The notes beneath the pieces are model-generated. The model saw only the letters and a list, made by a program, of their open reading frames with translations. It was not told the origin of the DNA and ran no database searches. Position numbers and translations under genes: made by a program. 50,110 nucleotides of DNA from an uncultured Microbulbifer sp. (lineage in GTDB: Bacteria > Pseudomonadota > Gammaproteobacteria > Pseudomonadales > Cellvibrionaceae): positions 1 to 50,110 of the forward strand of contig NZ_CANLDD010000028.1 of assembly GCF_947489355.1 (NCBI RefSeq). The letters run 5' to 3'. Shown here piece after piece: positions 10,083 to 19,890 of the stretch (positions are counted from its first letter, which is position 1; each line of letters opens with the position of its first letter).

Positions 10083-10562
10083 TCAGAGCAGCGACTGTGT
10101 GGCGACAATAATGCCATTGTTGTCCGCGTAGAGATAATGGCCTGGATAGAAAGTCACACCGCCAAATGCCACTGTGATCTCTCTCTCACCAACGCCCTTC
10201 TTTTCCGTTTTCATGGGGTGGCTGCCCAGAGCCTGCACCCCCAGATCCAGCGCCGATATTTCGTCCACATCGCGGATACACCCAAACACTACAATGCCTT
10301 CCCAGGCGTTGCCCACCGCCTGCGCAGCGAGTCTATCCCCCAGGCAGGCGCAGCGCATGGAACCACCGGCATCCACCACCAGTACTTTTCCCTGACCCGG
10401 CTCCGCCACCAGATCGCGCACCAGGGAGTTATCCTCAAAGCATTTGATGGTAACGATTTGTCCACCGAAGCGCTCGCGACCACCATAATTAACAAAAAAA
10501 GGCTCAACCACCTGCACATCTTCCCTGTGCGCATCGCACAGATCGGGCGTCGAAACTGACAT
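10083..10562 (-). CDS. rraA: RraA-family protein, regulator of RNase E activity
   Basis: A 159-residue RraA-fold protein (E. coli RraA 161). It shows TPDLCDAH at the N-terminus, [19 protein letters not shown], the [18 protein letters not shown] block and [14 protein letters not shown], which is characteristic of true RraA rather than of the HMG/CHA aldolase branch. In E. coli the trimer binds RNase E and the RhlB helicase and masks RNA degradation. A matching rne gene is in this window at 46708. The fold is shared with 4-hydroxy-4-methyl-2-oxoglutarate aldolases, so a metal-dependent aldolase or oxaloacetate decarboxylase activity is possible. It is monocistronic as far as can be seen. The ATG has only a weak purine stretch upstream. 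Confidence 0.88.
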   Translation of the reverse strand: MSVSTPDLCDAHREDVQVVEPFFVNYGGRERFGGQIVTIKCFEDNSLVRDLVAEPGQGKVLVVDAGGSMRCACLGDRLAAQAVGNAWEGIVVFGCIRDVDEISALDLGVQALGSHPMKTEKKGVGEREITVAFGGVTFYPGHYLYADNNGIIVATQSLL

Positions 10563-10694
10563 AAAGTATCTCGTTACTATCAGATGAAAAATAATAGTAA
10601 CCTGACTGGGACAACAGTAGCAGCGATGTCAACAAATACCGGGCATCACCTCTTTGGATAATGCCCGGTCAAACCTTCGCTGTCGCAAATCTTG

Positions 10695-11264
10695 TCATCG
10701 GGTGACACGAACCGGTGTGCCGACACGCACATGCCGGTAAAACTTTCTCGCCATATGCGGCGGCATACGCACGCAACCATGCGATGCTGGATAATTGGGC
10801 ACATGGCCGGATGCGTGCATGCCGATACCGCCATTAAAACGAATATAGTTATTCATTCTGGCACCGCGATAAACGGCGCCGGCGGGGCGGCGATGCCTGC
10901 GGGTATTCACATTGGATCTCACCACTCTTCCGGTGCGCTTACTGACAAAGCTCCCATAAATGGTCGAGCGATGATACGGATGTTTTGAAAGTACGCGGAA
11001 AGACCCCGGGCGGGTACCGTAGCCACGCTTGCCGGAAGAGACTTTGGAAACCCCTACCAGCCTGCCACCTTTGTACAAATAGGCGCGCTGCTCGCTCAAA
11101 TCAATTTTAATTGAGGGACCACCGCCTCTGGCTGCGGCCCGGTCATCGAACCAGTTGACACCCCGTGGTTTCGCCATTGCCGGGGGCACCGCCAAAAATA
11201 CCATCAGGCACAACACCATAAAGAGGTGTAGTATGGGGATTTGTAGCTGTCTACTTGTGTGCAT
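10695..11264 (-). CDS. Periplasmic L,D-transpeptidase (YkuD domain)
   Basis: A 189-residue exported protein. An N-terminal signal peptide (hydrophobic LHLFMVLCLMVFLAVPPAMA, cleavage after about residue 31) is followed by a YkuD catalytic domain. IKIDLSEQRAYLYKGGRLV opens the domain. The active site is HASGHVPNYPASHGCVRMP, with the nucleophilic cysteine at residue 164 and the conserved histidine before it. Such enzymes crosslink meso-diaminopimelate residues of peptidoglycan or attach lipoproteins; which applies here cannot be told. There is no LysM or peptidoglycan-binding domain. The central part is unusually rich in arginine and histidine (RTGRVVRSNVNTRRHRRP), giving a very basic protein. 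It stands alone between rraA and ppsA. Confidence 0.9.
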   Translation of the reverse strand: MHTSRQLQIPILHLFMVLCLMVFLAVPPAMAKPRGVNWFDDRAAARGGGPSIKIDLSEQRAYLYKGGRLVGVSKVSSGKRGYGTRPGSFRVLSKHPYHRSTIYGSFVSKRTGRVVRSNVNTRRHRRPAGAVYRGARMNNYIRFNGGIGMHASGHVPNYPASHGCVRMPPHMARKFYRHVRVGTPVRVTR

Positions 11265-11661
11265 GGCTCACCTCACCAACTCTCTCCGCTTTGATCCAAC
11301 GGGTGGACAGTCGAAAAGTCCAACCAAAACCGCTTGAAGTTCATCGGCGGCGGAGTCCTCTCTTTGCGATGACTCAGCTTCAGAGCAAAATGCGCAAACT
11401 CTTTCTCCAAATTACGCACAGCCCCAAGACCCTTTCGATTCTATTGAGGCCGCCGCTGACAGTTAGAATGAATTCTTCTCTAGGCAGGCGGTGATAGTGG
11501 AATGGATTTTATCGGTAGTGTGTGATGGCAAAGTCTCACACAAAAAATGCAGGAAAAATTCTGGCAATTTCAGCGCAAACTGCAACAACCTTCTAAATTA
11601 TCAGCAGAACAGATCATTGTTTTGTGAAAAAAACTGTCGGGGAAATACGGTTCTCAGAACG
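11265..11661. other. Intergenic region, no gene seen
   Basis: About 400 bases between the L,D-transpeptidase start and the ppsA terminator. It must contain the promoter of the transpeptidase gene. The open frames in it lack ribosome binding sites and family features, and no tRNA or recognisable RNA motif was seen. Confidence 0.5.
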
Positions 11662-11684
11662 AAAAAGCGGCCCAAAATGGCCGC
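11662..11684 (-). terminator. Rho-independent terminator of ppsA
   Basis: On the minus strand GCGGCC and GGCCGC form a 6-bp perfect GC stem around a 6-base loop, followed by TTTTT. It lies 11 bp beyond the ppsA stop. Confidence 0.8.
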
Positions 11685-11695
11685 ATAAAAAAATT

Positions 11696-14059
11696 TTAAT
11701 CTTTTTTATTGGCCAAATATAGCCAGGTGTCCACAGCGGTATCGGGGTTCAGGGAAATACTGTCTATCCCTTCGTCCACCAGCCAGCGTGCGAAGTCTTT
11801 GTGATCGGACGGGCCTTGCCCGCAAATTCCCACATATTTCCCGGCTTTCTTGCAAACCTGTATGGCGCGGGACAACAATACCTTGACCGCGGGGTTGCGT
11901 TCATCGAACAGGTCCGCCACCAGACCGGAATCCCGATCAATCCCCAATGTCAACTGGGTCAGATCATTGGAACCGATGGAGAAACCATCAAAGTGCTGTA
12001 GGAACTCCTCCGCCAACAGGGCATTGGAGGGCAATTCGCACATCATCATCACTCGCAGACCGCCTTCGCCACGGCGCAGGCCATTCTCCGCGAGTAGGCC
12101 GATGACCTCCTTTGCCTCCTCGGGCGTACGCACGAAAGGTACCATGATTTCCACATTGGTCAGGCCCATTTCGTCGCGGACTTTTTTCAGAGCACGACAC
12201 TCCAGTGCAAAGCACTGGGAGAAGTCCTTGGAACGGTAGCGCGCAGCACCGCGAAAGCCCAGCATCGGGTTTTCTTCGCTGGGTTCATACAGCTGCCCTC
12301 CCACCAGGTGGGCGTATTCATTGGATTTGAAGTCCGACAGACGCACGATCACGCGATTGGGTGCAAAGGCCGCAGCCAGAGTGGCAATCCCTTCCACCAG
12401 TTTCTCCACGATAAAGTCCTTCGGGGATGGGTAGCCACCGATGCGCTCACGGATTTTTATTTGCAGATCCTGCGGCAGACTGTCCAGCTCCAGCAGCGCT
12501 TTCGGATGAATACCGATCATACGGTTCAGAATAAACTCAAGGCGCGCCAGACCGACACCCCGGTTGGGTACGCGACTGAAGGCAAAGGCACGATCCGGAT
12601 TGCCCACGTTAAGCATAATTTTAAAGGGCAACTTGGGCATATCTCTGACTTCGGCCTCTTCACGCTCAAAGTCCAACTCACCGGACATGACAAAGCCGGT
12701 ATCCCCCTCAGCACAAGACACAGTGACCGGAGTCCCGTTTTCTAAGATCTCAGTGGCATTGCGGCAGCCCACCACCGCTGGAATACCCAGCTCCCGCGCC
12801 AGAATCGCCGCGTGGCAGGTGCGGCCACCGCGATTGGTCACGATGGCACCCGCCTTTTTCAGTATCGGCTCCCAGTCCGGATCGGTCATATCGGTCACCA
12901 GGACTTCACCGTCCTGCATCTCCGCCATCGCCTTGGCAGAATTGAGTTTGCGCACGCGCCCGGTACCAATACGCTGGCCGATGGCACGGCCTTCGCACAG
13001 CACTTCACCGCGCTCTTGCAGGCTGTAGCGCTCAATGCTGGTGCCCTGGTCGCGGGAGCGCACTGTTTCCGGACGCGCCTGAAGGATAAACAGCTTGCCG
13101 CTATCCCCGTCTTTGGCCCACTCAATATCCATAGGGCGACCATAGTGCTGCTCAATCTTGCGGGCCTGCAGCGCCAGGCTGGTCAGCTCCTCATCATTGA
13201 GGGAGAAACGCTGGCAATCCTCTTGTGCCACCTGAACCGTCTGCACCGAATGGCCGAACTCACCACGCTCGCCATAGACCATTTTGATCGCCTTACTACC
13301 CCGGTTGCGGCGCAAAATCGCCGGACGACCCGCATCCAGTGCGGGCTTATAGAGATAGAATTCATCGGGGTTTACCGCACCCTGTACCACAGTTTCCCCC
13401 AGGCCAAATGCCGCGGTAATAAAAATTACATCGCGGAAACCACTCTCGGTATCCAGAGTAAACATAACACCAGCGGAGCCGGTTTCACTGCGCACCATAT
13501 GCTGGATACCCGCACAAAGCGCCACCCCCACATTCCCATATCCGGTGTGCTCCCGATAGGCGATGGCGCGGTCGTTATACAGGGAGGCAAATACCCCTTT
13601 CACCGCCTGCAGCACCGACTCGACACCGCGGATATTCAGGAATGATTCCTGCTGACCGGCAAAAGAGGCGTCCGGCAGGTCCTCCGCAGTGGCCGAAGAG
13701 CGCACCGCAACGGCGGTCCCGCCACCGCCCAGGCCCTCATAGCCTGCGCGGATTTCCTTCTCCAGTTGCGCGGGGAGCGGCGTTTGCAAAATCCAGTTGC
13801 GGATCTCCTCACCAACCCGAGCAAGGGCAGTGACATCGCTGACATCCAGCCCCTTCAGGCGCTCGGCAATACGCTGTGCCAACTGCCCCTGGGCAAGGAA
13901 AGCCCGGTAAGCTTCCGCGCTAGTGGCAAAGCCCCCCGGTACACTGACACCGGCACCGGTGAGCGACGTAATCATCTCACCGAGCGATGCGTTTTTGCCG
14001 CCGACCTTGTCGACATCATCCATACCCAGTTTTGCGAAGTCGATGGTGAAGTTCGTCAA
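11696..14059 (-). CDS. ppsA: Phosphoenolpyruvate synthase
   Basis: Makes PEP from pyruvate and ATP (releasing AMP and phosphate), the entry to gluconeogenesis from pyruvate or lactate. The 787 residues match the family. The N-terminal ATP-grasp domain begins [13 protein letters not shown], the central swivelling domain carries the phospho-acceptor histidine 416 in [21 protein letters not shown], and the C-terminal PEP/pyruvate TIM barrel ends with [19 protein letters not shown]. The start is TTG, supported by GAGGG 7 bases upstream and by the position of the [10 protein letters not shown] block. It is divergent from ppsR, whose product reversibly inactivates PEP synthase by phosphorylation near the catalytic histidine. 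This is a classic functional pairing. Confidence 0.96.
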   Translation of the reverse strand: MTNFTIDFAKLGMDDVDKVGGKNASLGEMITSLTGAGVSVPGGFATSAEAYRAFLAQGQLAQRIAERLKGLDVSDVTALARVGEEIRNWILQTPLPAQLEKEIRAGYEGLGGGGTAVAVRSSATAEDLPDASFAGQQESFLNIRGVESVLQAVKGVFASLYNDRAIAYREHTGYGNVGVALCAGIQHMVRSETGSAGVMFTLDTESGFRDVIFITAAFGLGETVVQGAVNPDEFYLYKPALDAGRPAILRRNRGSKAIKMVYGERGEFGHSVQTVQVAQEDCQRFSLNDEELTSLALQARKIEQHYGRPMDIEWAKDGDSGKLFILQARPETVRSRDQGTSIERYSLQERGEVLCEGRAIGQRIGTGRVRKLNSAKAMAEMQDGEVLVTDMTDPDWEPILKKAGAIVTNRGGRTCHAAILARELGIPAVVGCRNATEILENGTPVTVSCAEGDTGFVMSGELDFEREEAEVRDMPKLPFKIMLNVGNPDRAFAFSRVPNRGVGLARLEFILNRMIGIHPKALLELDSLPQDLQIKIRERIGGYPSPKDFIVEKLVEGIATLAAAFAPNRVIVRLSDFKSNEYAHLVGGQLYEPSEENPMLGFRGAARYRSKDFSQCFALECRALKKVRDEMGLTNVEIMVPFVRTPEEAKEVIGLLAENGLRRGEGGLRVMMMCELPSNALLAEEFLQHFDGFSIGSNDLTQLTLGIDRDSGLVADLFDERNPAVKVLLSRAIQVCKKAGKYVGICGQGPSDHKDFARWLVDEGIDSISLNPDTAVDTWLYLANKKD

Positions 14060-14096
14060 GTGAAGGCCCTCTAAAATCCGGTGTCAGTGGCGGCTG

Positions 14097-14125
14097 ATTA
14101 TAAGGATGCGGCTTGTAAAAAATAG
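14097..14125 (-). promoter_or_regulatory. Candidate ppsA promoter
   Basis: On the minus strand a perfect TATAAT (14097-14102) lies 17 bp downstream of a poor CTATTT -35. Initiation would be about 30 nt before the TTG start of ppsA. Only the -10 box is convincing. Confidence 0.4.
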
Positions 14126-14262
14126 CCCGGAAACAGCAGCGGACTTGTTGTAAAATTTCTACAGAAATATGTGCAACCTGAAAATAAAAGCCCCTTGGCA
14201 GCACGCCTCTCATTATACTAACGCCCCTGAACCTGAACCCCCGCAACAACCAGAGAAGAGAT

Positions 14263-15090
14263 GTGGCAAAAGACAAGCGCACCGCCTTTTTTATGTCCGA
14301 TGGAACCGGGCTCACCGTGGAGGCCATTGGCCACAGCCTGCTGGCGCAGTTTCAGGACCAGCATCTCGAACAGGTCACGCTGCCCTATATCGACTCCGCC
14401 GGTAAGGTACAGCAGGCTCTTCAGCGCATAGAAAAGGCCGCCAGCGAATCGGGTTTACAGCCCATCATCATCACCAGCATCGTATCCGACCAGATTCGCC
14501 AACAGCTACACCAGAGCCCGGCCCTGATGCTGGATATCTTCGAAAACTATCTGACGCCTCTTGCCGGTCTATTCAACCGGGACCCCGCCCAGACGGTCAA
14601 CGTCTCGCGCGGAATCGCCGACAATCACCGCTACAGCGACCGTATCAATGCAGTACACTTTGCCATGGACAACGACGACGGGCGCCGCACCAGCGGATTC
14701 GAGCAGGCGGATGTGGTACTCCTCGGTGTCTCCCGCACCGGCAAGACCCCCACCTGCCTGTACCTGGCCCTGCAATTCGGCCTGCGTGCAGCCAACTACC
14801 CAATTACCGAAGAGGATATGGATTCCACCAATCTACCGCGAATACTACTCCCCTACCGCCACAAACTATTCGGACTGACCATAGATCCGACCCGGCTGAT
14901 GCAGATTAGGCAGGAAAGACGCGCCAATAGCCGCTACGCTTCTAAGGAGCAGTGTGATTTTGAGGTGCGCCAGGTTGAACAGATGCTGAAGCGGGCCCAG
15001 GTGCCCTTCCTCGATGCCACACAACTCTCGGTGGAAGAGCTTGCCACCCGCCTCATGTCTCAGGCCGGCATTGAACGAAGAATTGACTAA
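14263..15090 (+). CDS. ppsR: PEP synthase regulatory protein (kinase/pyrophosphorylase)
   Basis: A DUF299 (Kinase-PPPase) protein of 275 residues. It uses ADP to phosphorylate PEP synthase on the threonine next to the catalytic histidine, switching it off, and uses phosphate to reverse this. It opens RTAFFMSDGTGLTVEAIGHS and carries the P-loop GVSRTGKTPT at residues 155-164, both diagnostic. The GTG start is preceded by GAGAAGAG. An ATG two bases upstream is out of frame. It is transcribed away from ppsA with 203 bp between them, so both promoters must lie there. Confidence 0.95.
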   Translation: MAKDKRTAFFMSDGTGLTVEAIGHSLLAQFQDQHLEQVTLPYIDSAGKVQQALQRIEKAASESGLQPIIITSIVSDQIRQQLHQSPALMLDIFENYLTPLAGLFNRDPAQTVNVSRGIADNHRYSDRINAVHFAMDNDDGRRTSGFEQADVVLLGVSRTGKTPTCLYLALQFGLRAANYPITEEDMDSTNLPRILLPYRHKLFGLTIDPTRLMQIRQERRANSRYASKEQCDFEVRQVEQMLKRAQVPFLDATQLSVEELATRLMSQAGIERRID

Positions 15091-15163
15091 AGTGCCGCCC
15101 GGCCTTTTCTAGCCGCCGCAAACTGTGTAGTGTGCGCCGTCTGACGGAAGGCCGTGTTGTAAA

Positions 15164-16495
15164 ATGAAAATTGTCTCCCTGCCCTACTCGCTTAACTCCG
15201 CAGCCGCTTTCGGCGCAGTGGCCGATCTGCCGGCACCGGTCTGGCTCGACAGTGGCCGGCCACTCAGCTGCGGCGGTCGCTTTGATATTATCAGCGCCGA
15301 CCCACTGAACACCCTGGTACTGAGTGCCGACAGCCCGAGGCCATTTACCCAGGTGGATGACCTGATACGCGAACTCTGCCCACAGGACAGAAGCTCGCAA
15401 CTGCCGTTTTGTGGCGGAGCCATCGGCTACGCCGGCTATGAACTGGGGGTGGAGGGCAACTATCTGCCGGCAGATCCCCGCTCAACCGATCTGCCCGCAG
15501 GTTTTTTCGGACTTTACTGTTGGGCTTTTATTGCGGATCACCAGTTGGGCAGCAGCCACCTGATATTCCACCCCGCCTGCCCGCCCCGGCAGGTGCGAGA
15601 GTTGATCGGCCGGTTTGAATCCGTACAGTGGCAAAAGCCCCCGGCGCCCGGCGAATTCCGCCTGCTGGAACCCTTCGAACACGAACTCAGCGCCGCGGAT
15701 TACCACGCGCGCATCGAACGGATTCTGGCGTATATCGCTGCCGGCGACGTGTATCAGGCGAATTTTACCCAACGTTTCTGCGCTCCCTACGAGGGCGACC
15801 TCTTCAGCGCTTACCTTGCCCTGCGCAAGCGGGCTGCAGGGCCTTTTTCAGCCTATATGGCGCTGCCCCAGGGCAGCCTGCTGAGCATGTCACCGGAGCG
15901 CTTTATTCGCGCCGATGGCTGCAGCCTGCGCAGCGAACCCATCAAAGGCACTGCCGCCAGGGCGGCCGATGCGCCCCGGGATCAGCAGGCGGCCTCAGCT
16001 CTGCAGAAGAGCCCGAAGGACCGCGCTGAGAACCTGATGATTGTGGACTTGCTGCGCAACGATTTCAGCAAGCGGTGCCGTAGTGGCAGCGTGCGCGTGC
16101 CCGAGCTGTTTCAGCTGGCCAGCTTCGCCAATGTGCACCACTTGGTCAGTGTTGTTACCGGAGAAATGCCTGAAGACACCGCTTACAGCGAGCTGCTGGC
16201 CGCCTGTTTTCCCGGTGGTTCCATCACCGGGGCGCCGAAACGGCGCTCTATGGAAGTGATCCGCGAACTGGAGTCAAGCCCGAGGGGTATCTACTGCGGC
16301 AGTATCGGTTATATCAGCAGCTGTGGTCGTGCCGACACCAACATTGCCATCCGCACCTTTAGCGCCAGCAAAGGCCGTATGACCTGCGCGGCAGGCGGTG
16401 GTATTGTTGCTGATTCCGAGCCGGCAGCCGAACACCGGGAGTGCCTCGCCAAGGTGCACCTGCTGCTGGAGACCACTGAGCAGTTTCTCAGCTGA
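15164..16495 (+). CDS. pabB: Aminodeoxychorismate synthase component I
   Basis: Forms 4-amino-4-deoxychorismate from chorismate and ammonia from PabA, for p-aminobenzoate and folate synthesis. The 443-residue protein has an N-terminal Anth_synt_I_N-like region and a C-terminal chorismate-binding domain. That domain includes SPERFIRADG, the PabB-type PIKGT (lysine 261; TrpE has PIAGT), DLLRNDFSKRC, GGSITGAPKRRSMEVI and IAIRTF. This separates it from anthranilate synthase. Its partner pabC lies 21 kb away at 37189; pabA is not in the window. It begins 73 bp after ppsR, with GGAAGG about 12 bases before the ATG. Confidence 0.94.
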   Translation: MKIVSLPYSLNSAAAFGAVADLPAPVWLDSGRPLSCGGRFDIISADPLNTLVLSADSPRPFTQVDDLIRELCPQDRSSQLPFCGGAIGYAGYELGVEGNYLPADPRSTDLPAGFFGLYCWAFIADHQLGSSHLIFHPACPPRQVRELIGRFESVQWQKPPAPGEFRLLEPFEHELSAADYHARIERILAYIAAGDVYQANFTQRFCAPYEGDLFSAYLALRKRAAGPFSAYMALPQGSLLSMSPERFIRADGCSLRSEPIKGTAARAADAPRDQQAASALQKSPKDRAENLMIVDLLRNDFSKRCRSGSVRVPELFQLASFANVHHLVSVVTGEMPEDTAYSELLAACFPGGSITGAPKRRSMEVIRELESSPRGIYCGSIGYISSCGRADTNIAIRTFSASKGRMTCAAGGGIVADSEPAAEHRECLAKVHLLLETTEQFLS

Positions 16496-16684
16496 CACAG
16501 CGGGACCGCTTCGCGTTCGCGGCCAGGGCCTGCCTCTCCTTTGGACAACCCGCTTTTTTAGGATGCCGTCACAGCGTTTGGTTATAAAAATATCAGAGAT
16601 TGATATTTCATTATTATTAAGCATGCTGATAAATTCCATGCCAATAGTGCCCTTTGGCCTTGAACTCACATCAGGGAATTTATC

Positions 16685-16978
16685 GTGAAAATCACACTGG
16701 TCAAAAAAGTGCTCGCCGACGGCTCTCTCTGCAGAAAATGCCGCGACGTACAGGCACGACTGGAAGAAAAAGGGCAGCTCAGTCGGATTGACCGGACGCT
16801 GATCGCAGATGTACGCGACCCCCAAAGTGCCGGCATTAAAATCGCCCGGCAGTACAAAGTGGAGCGCACCCCCTTCTTTATTGTGGAGCGGGAAGGTCGA
16901 GAGGCAGAGATCTATACGATTTACGCCAAGTTTGCCAAAGAGGTTTTGCAGCCAGCGGGCCAGATCGAGCCCTGCTAG
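16685..16978 (+). CDS. Small thioredoxin-like CxxC protein
   Basis: A 97-residue cytoplasmic protein of thioredoxin/glutaredoxin-like design. A beta strand (KITLVKKVL) leads into the CRKC motif at residues 16-19 ahead of a helix. A second strand contains LIADVRDP, and RTPFFIVE supplies the cis-proline at position 63 expected opposite the CxxC. The GTG start has AGGGA 8 bases upstream. It has no signal peptide. The substrate is unknown. It lies between pabB and cysB on opposite strands, and the closeness to cysB gives no proof of a link to sulfur metabolism. An alternative reading as a metal-binding protein is less likely because of the cis-proline. Confidence 0.7.
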   Translation: MKITLVKKVLADGSLCRKCRDVQARLEEKGQLSRIDRTLIADVRDPQSAGIKIARQYKVERTPFFIVEREGREAEIYTIYAKFAKEVLQPAGQIEPC

Positions 16979-17013
16979 GTTCCACTCTTTTCACCCCCCG
17001 ATTGCGAGCCCAC

Positions 17014-18006
<993 letters not shown>

Positions 18007-18194
18007 TCACCCCGCCCCTAGGCGAGCGCCACGTTGACAGATAAATTGTTTGTTATAAAGAACATCAAAAATTATGCGCAAAAAGAATAGCAGTGAAACC
18101 CACCCCAGACCAACTGACGGATGAATATCCAGTGTAGAGAGGCGGGTGTCAATCGGATTTGGGAAATCCGTACCATTCTGTGGGGCTGCTGCGC

Positions 18195-19097
18195 TCAGGC
18201 TTCGATATTGGCAATGCCATGGGGGACATGGCCTGTAGCCACATGCTCAGCGGCTGAAGCACAGTGGGCGGGCTGGTCGTCAAAAAAGACATCAGCGCCA
18301 AAAGCGCGCAGAAACGCGCCCTTGGGTAACCCTCCTAGAAATACGGACTCATCCACACGTATGTCCCAGGCTCGCAGTGTGCGGATTACCCGCTCGTGCG
18401 CCGGTGCTGACCTCGCCGTGACAAGCGCGGTGCGGAGAGGGCAGGCATCGGGCTCGAACTCCGCCTGCAATTTGTGCAATGCTTCCAGAAACCCTTTGAA
18501 GGGGCCGCCACCCAGCGGTTTCTGTGCCGAAGCACGCTCCACCTCGGTGAAAGCAGCAAGCCCGTCGCGCTTGTAAACCTGCTCCGCTTCGTCAGAGAAA
18601 ATGACCGCATCACCGTCAAAAGCAAACCGTAACACGTCTTCCTGCTGCTCATGGCCGCCGCCAGCCACCAGGGTGGCCGCAGCCACACCCTGCTCCAGAG
18701 CGCGCCTGACATCCAGCCCATCCGCAGACAGAAACAAATCACAGCCGAAAGGGCCAATATAGCGGTAGGGACTCTCGCCATTACAAAAAGCTGCGCGGGT
18801 AATGTCCAGTCCATAGTGTTCAATAGAGTTAAAAATACGCAGGCCGGTATCGGCACTGTTGCGCGAAAGCAGGATCACTTCCACACGGGGCTCGCCGCCT
18901 AGCAGCTTATTGATCTTGAGGAATTTCTGCACCAGTGGAAAAGCGTCGCCCTTTTCCAGGATGTCATTCTCTCGCTCAACCTGGTAACTGGAAAACGCAT
19001 TCAATCCCTGCTCTTCAAACACCCGGTGGCTGTCGTTGAGGTTAAACAACGCCCGGGAAGAGATTGCAATGACCAGCTTGTCCGGCAGGGTGCTCAT
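18195..19097 (-). CDS. 5'-nucleotidase (PF06189 family)
   Basis: A 300-residue cytosolic 5'-nucleotidase of the bacterial PF06189 type, which dephosphorylates nucleoside monophosphates; the exact substrate is not known. It opens KLVIAISSRALFNLNDSHRVFE, with LLSRNSADTGLRIFNSIE and the C-terminal VTARSAPAHERVIRTLRAW and DVFFDDQPAH, which resemble HAD-like phosphate and metal sites. A frame 52 codons longer runs through the tandem repeat at 19206 and would encode CQH repeats. I rejected it because GAGGG stands 7 bases before the inner ATG, which also matches the family N-terminus. Confidence 0.88.
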   Translation of the reverse strand: MSTLPDKLVIAISSRALFNLNDSHRVFEEQGLNAFSSYQVERENDILEKGDAFPLVQKFLKINKLLGGEPRVEVILLSRNSADTGLRIFNSIEHYGLDITRAAFCNGESPYRYIGPFGCDLFLSADGLDVRRALEQGVAAATLVAGGGHEQQEDVLRFAFDGDAVIFSDEAEQVYKRDGLAAFTEVERASAQKPLGGGPFKGFLEALHKLQAEFEPDACPLRTALVTARSAPAHERVIRTLRAWDIRVDESVFLGGLPKGAFLRAFGADVFFDDQPAHCASAAEHVATGHVPHGIANIEA

Positions 19098-19205
19098 CTG
19101 TGCGCCCTCACAACAGACGGCGCCTCGGACCAGCGGCACATCGTCGCTGCCATTGGCGACAGCCCACACTGCACCAGGCACCCGGTCAACTGGGGGGCCG
19201 CCAAC

Positions 19206-19248
19206 CTGGCAATGCTGGCAATGCTGGCAATGCTGGCAATGCTGGCAA
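19206..19248. repeat. Tandem repeat, five copies of a 9-bp unit
   Basis: The unit CTGGCAATG is repeated head to tail four times and then once more with its end changed (CTGGCAAGC). It lies about 110 bp upstream of the nucleotidase start. As the unit is a multiple of 3 it stays open in several frames, which explains the spurious longer reading frame. Confidence 0.9.
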
Positions 19249-19764
19249 GCCACGACCTGACAGAGGCACAGAAGTTGGGTTCACCATACGTCAAAGGCCG
19301 CCTGGCAATAGAGAAATTCTGCCGAAGTTCTCCGCGTGTGCGGGCCCACCCAGGTCCACACCGGGATATAGGCTGACTTTTGCGCTTTCGCCCGTTGATG
19401 TTGGACAAGATCGGTCCTCCGGTAATGGCTGGGGGTACTTTATCATCAAACTGCCCTCCCCTCTCATCGTGAGGGCGCGTTCACTGCAGACCGGGAGATT
19501 GACAAGCGAGGCCAGCCTGCACCGAAATTTCTGCCTTGGGCTGGCTCTGTCAGGCTGCGGCATCCAAGACTAACTTTGATGCTGTTTGCCAATCCAAAAT
19601 ACGGTGTAGCAATGGTCATATATTGGCATGATAGAGGCAGTCTCACCGGTCAATGTGCCACATTAAAGTGTTCACCGTCACTGGCTTCGGGCTGCGTGGG
19701 GTAGGCCCTAATATCCAAATAACCCTGCAAGGCCTGTTGGTATTTCAAAGATAAACGGCCTAAC

Positions 19765-19795
19765 AGGTTGCTGAAAATTGTTTTTTCAACAGCCT
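19765..19795. repeat. Imperfect 13-bp inverted repeat
   Basis: Arms AGGTTGCTGAAAA and TTTTCAACAGCCT pair with two mismatches around a 5-base centre (TTGTT). There is no T-tract on the far side in either direction, so it is a weak terminator candidate. The end GGCTGTTGAAAA resembles terminal repeats seen on some insertion sequences, which I cannot confirm. Confidence 0.55.
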
Positions 19796-19890
19796 ACTAA
19801 AGGTTATGAAAGACCGCTTTGGCTTATTGGGCAACTTATTCGTATAAGCACCCGACTCCAAGCCCCATGGCACCCGAAAGCCCCTGGGGA

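Larger units (their letters stand above)
19098..19890. other. Long intergenic region with two repeats, no gene seen
   Basis: About 790 bases between the nucleotidase start and the puuB-like stop. It contains a 9-bp tandem repeat (19206-19248) and an imperfect palindrome (19765-19795), listed separately. Overlapping frames on both strands have no ribosome binding site or family features. Confidence 0.5.

Noticed and set aside
12812..13645. 277-codon plus-strand frame opposite ppsA
   Set aside because: Shadow frame; ppsA has all catalytic motifs on the other strand.
14114..14119. TTTACA as the -35 of ppsA
   Set aside because: Only 11 bp from the TATAAT box, too close for a sigma-70 promoter.
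19098..19253. N-terminal extension of the nucleotidase with CQH repeats
   Set aside because: It comes from translating the 9-bp tandem array; the inner ATG has a good ribosome binding site and matches the family start.
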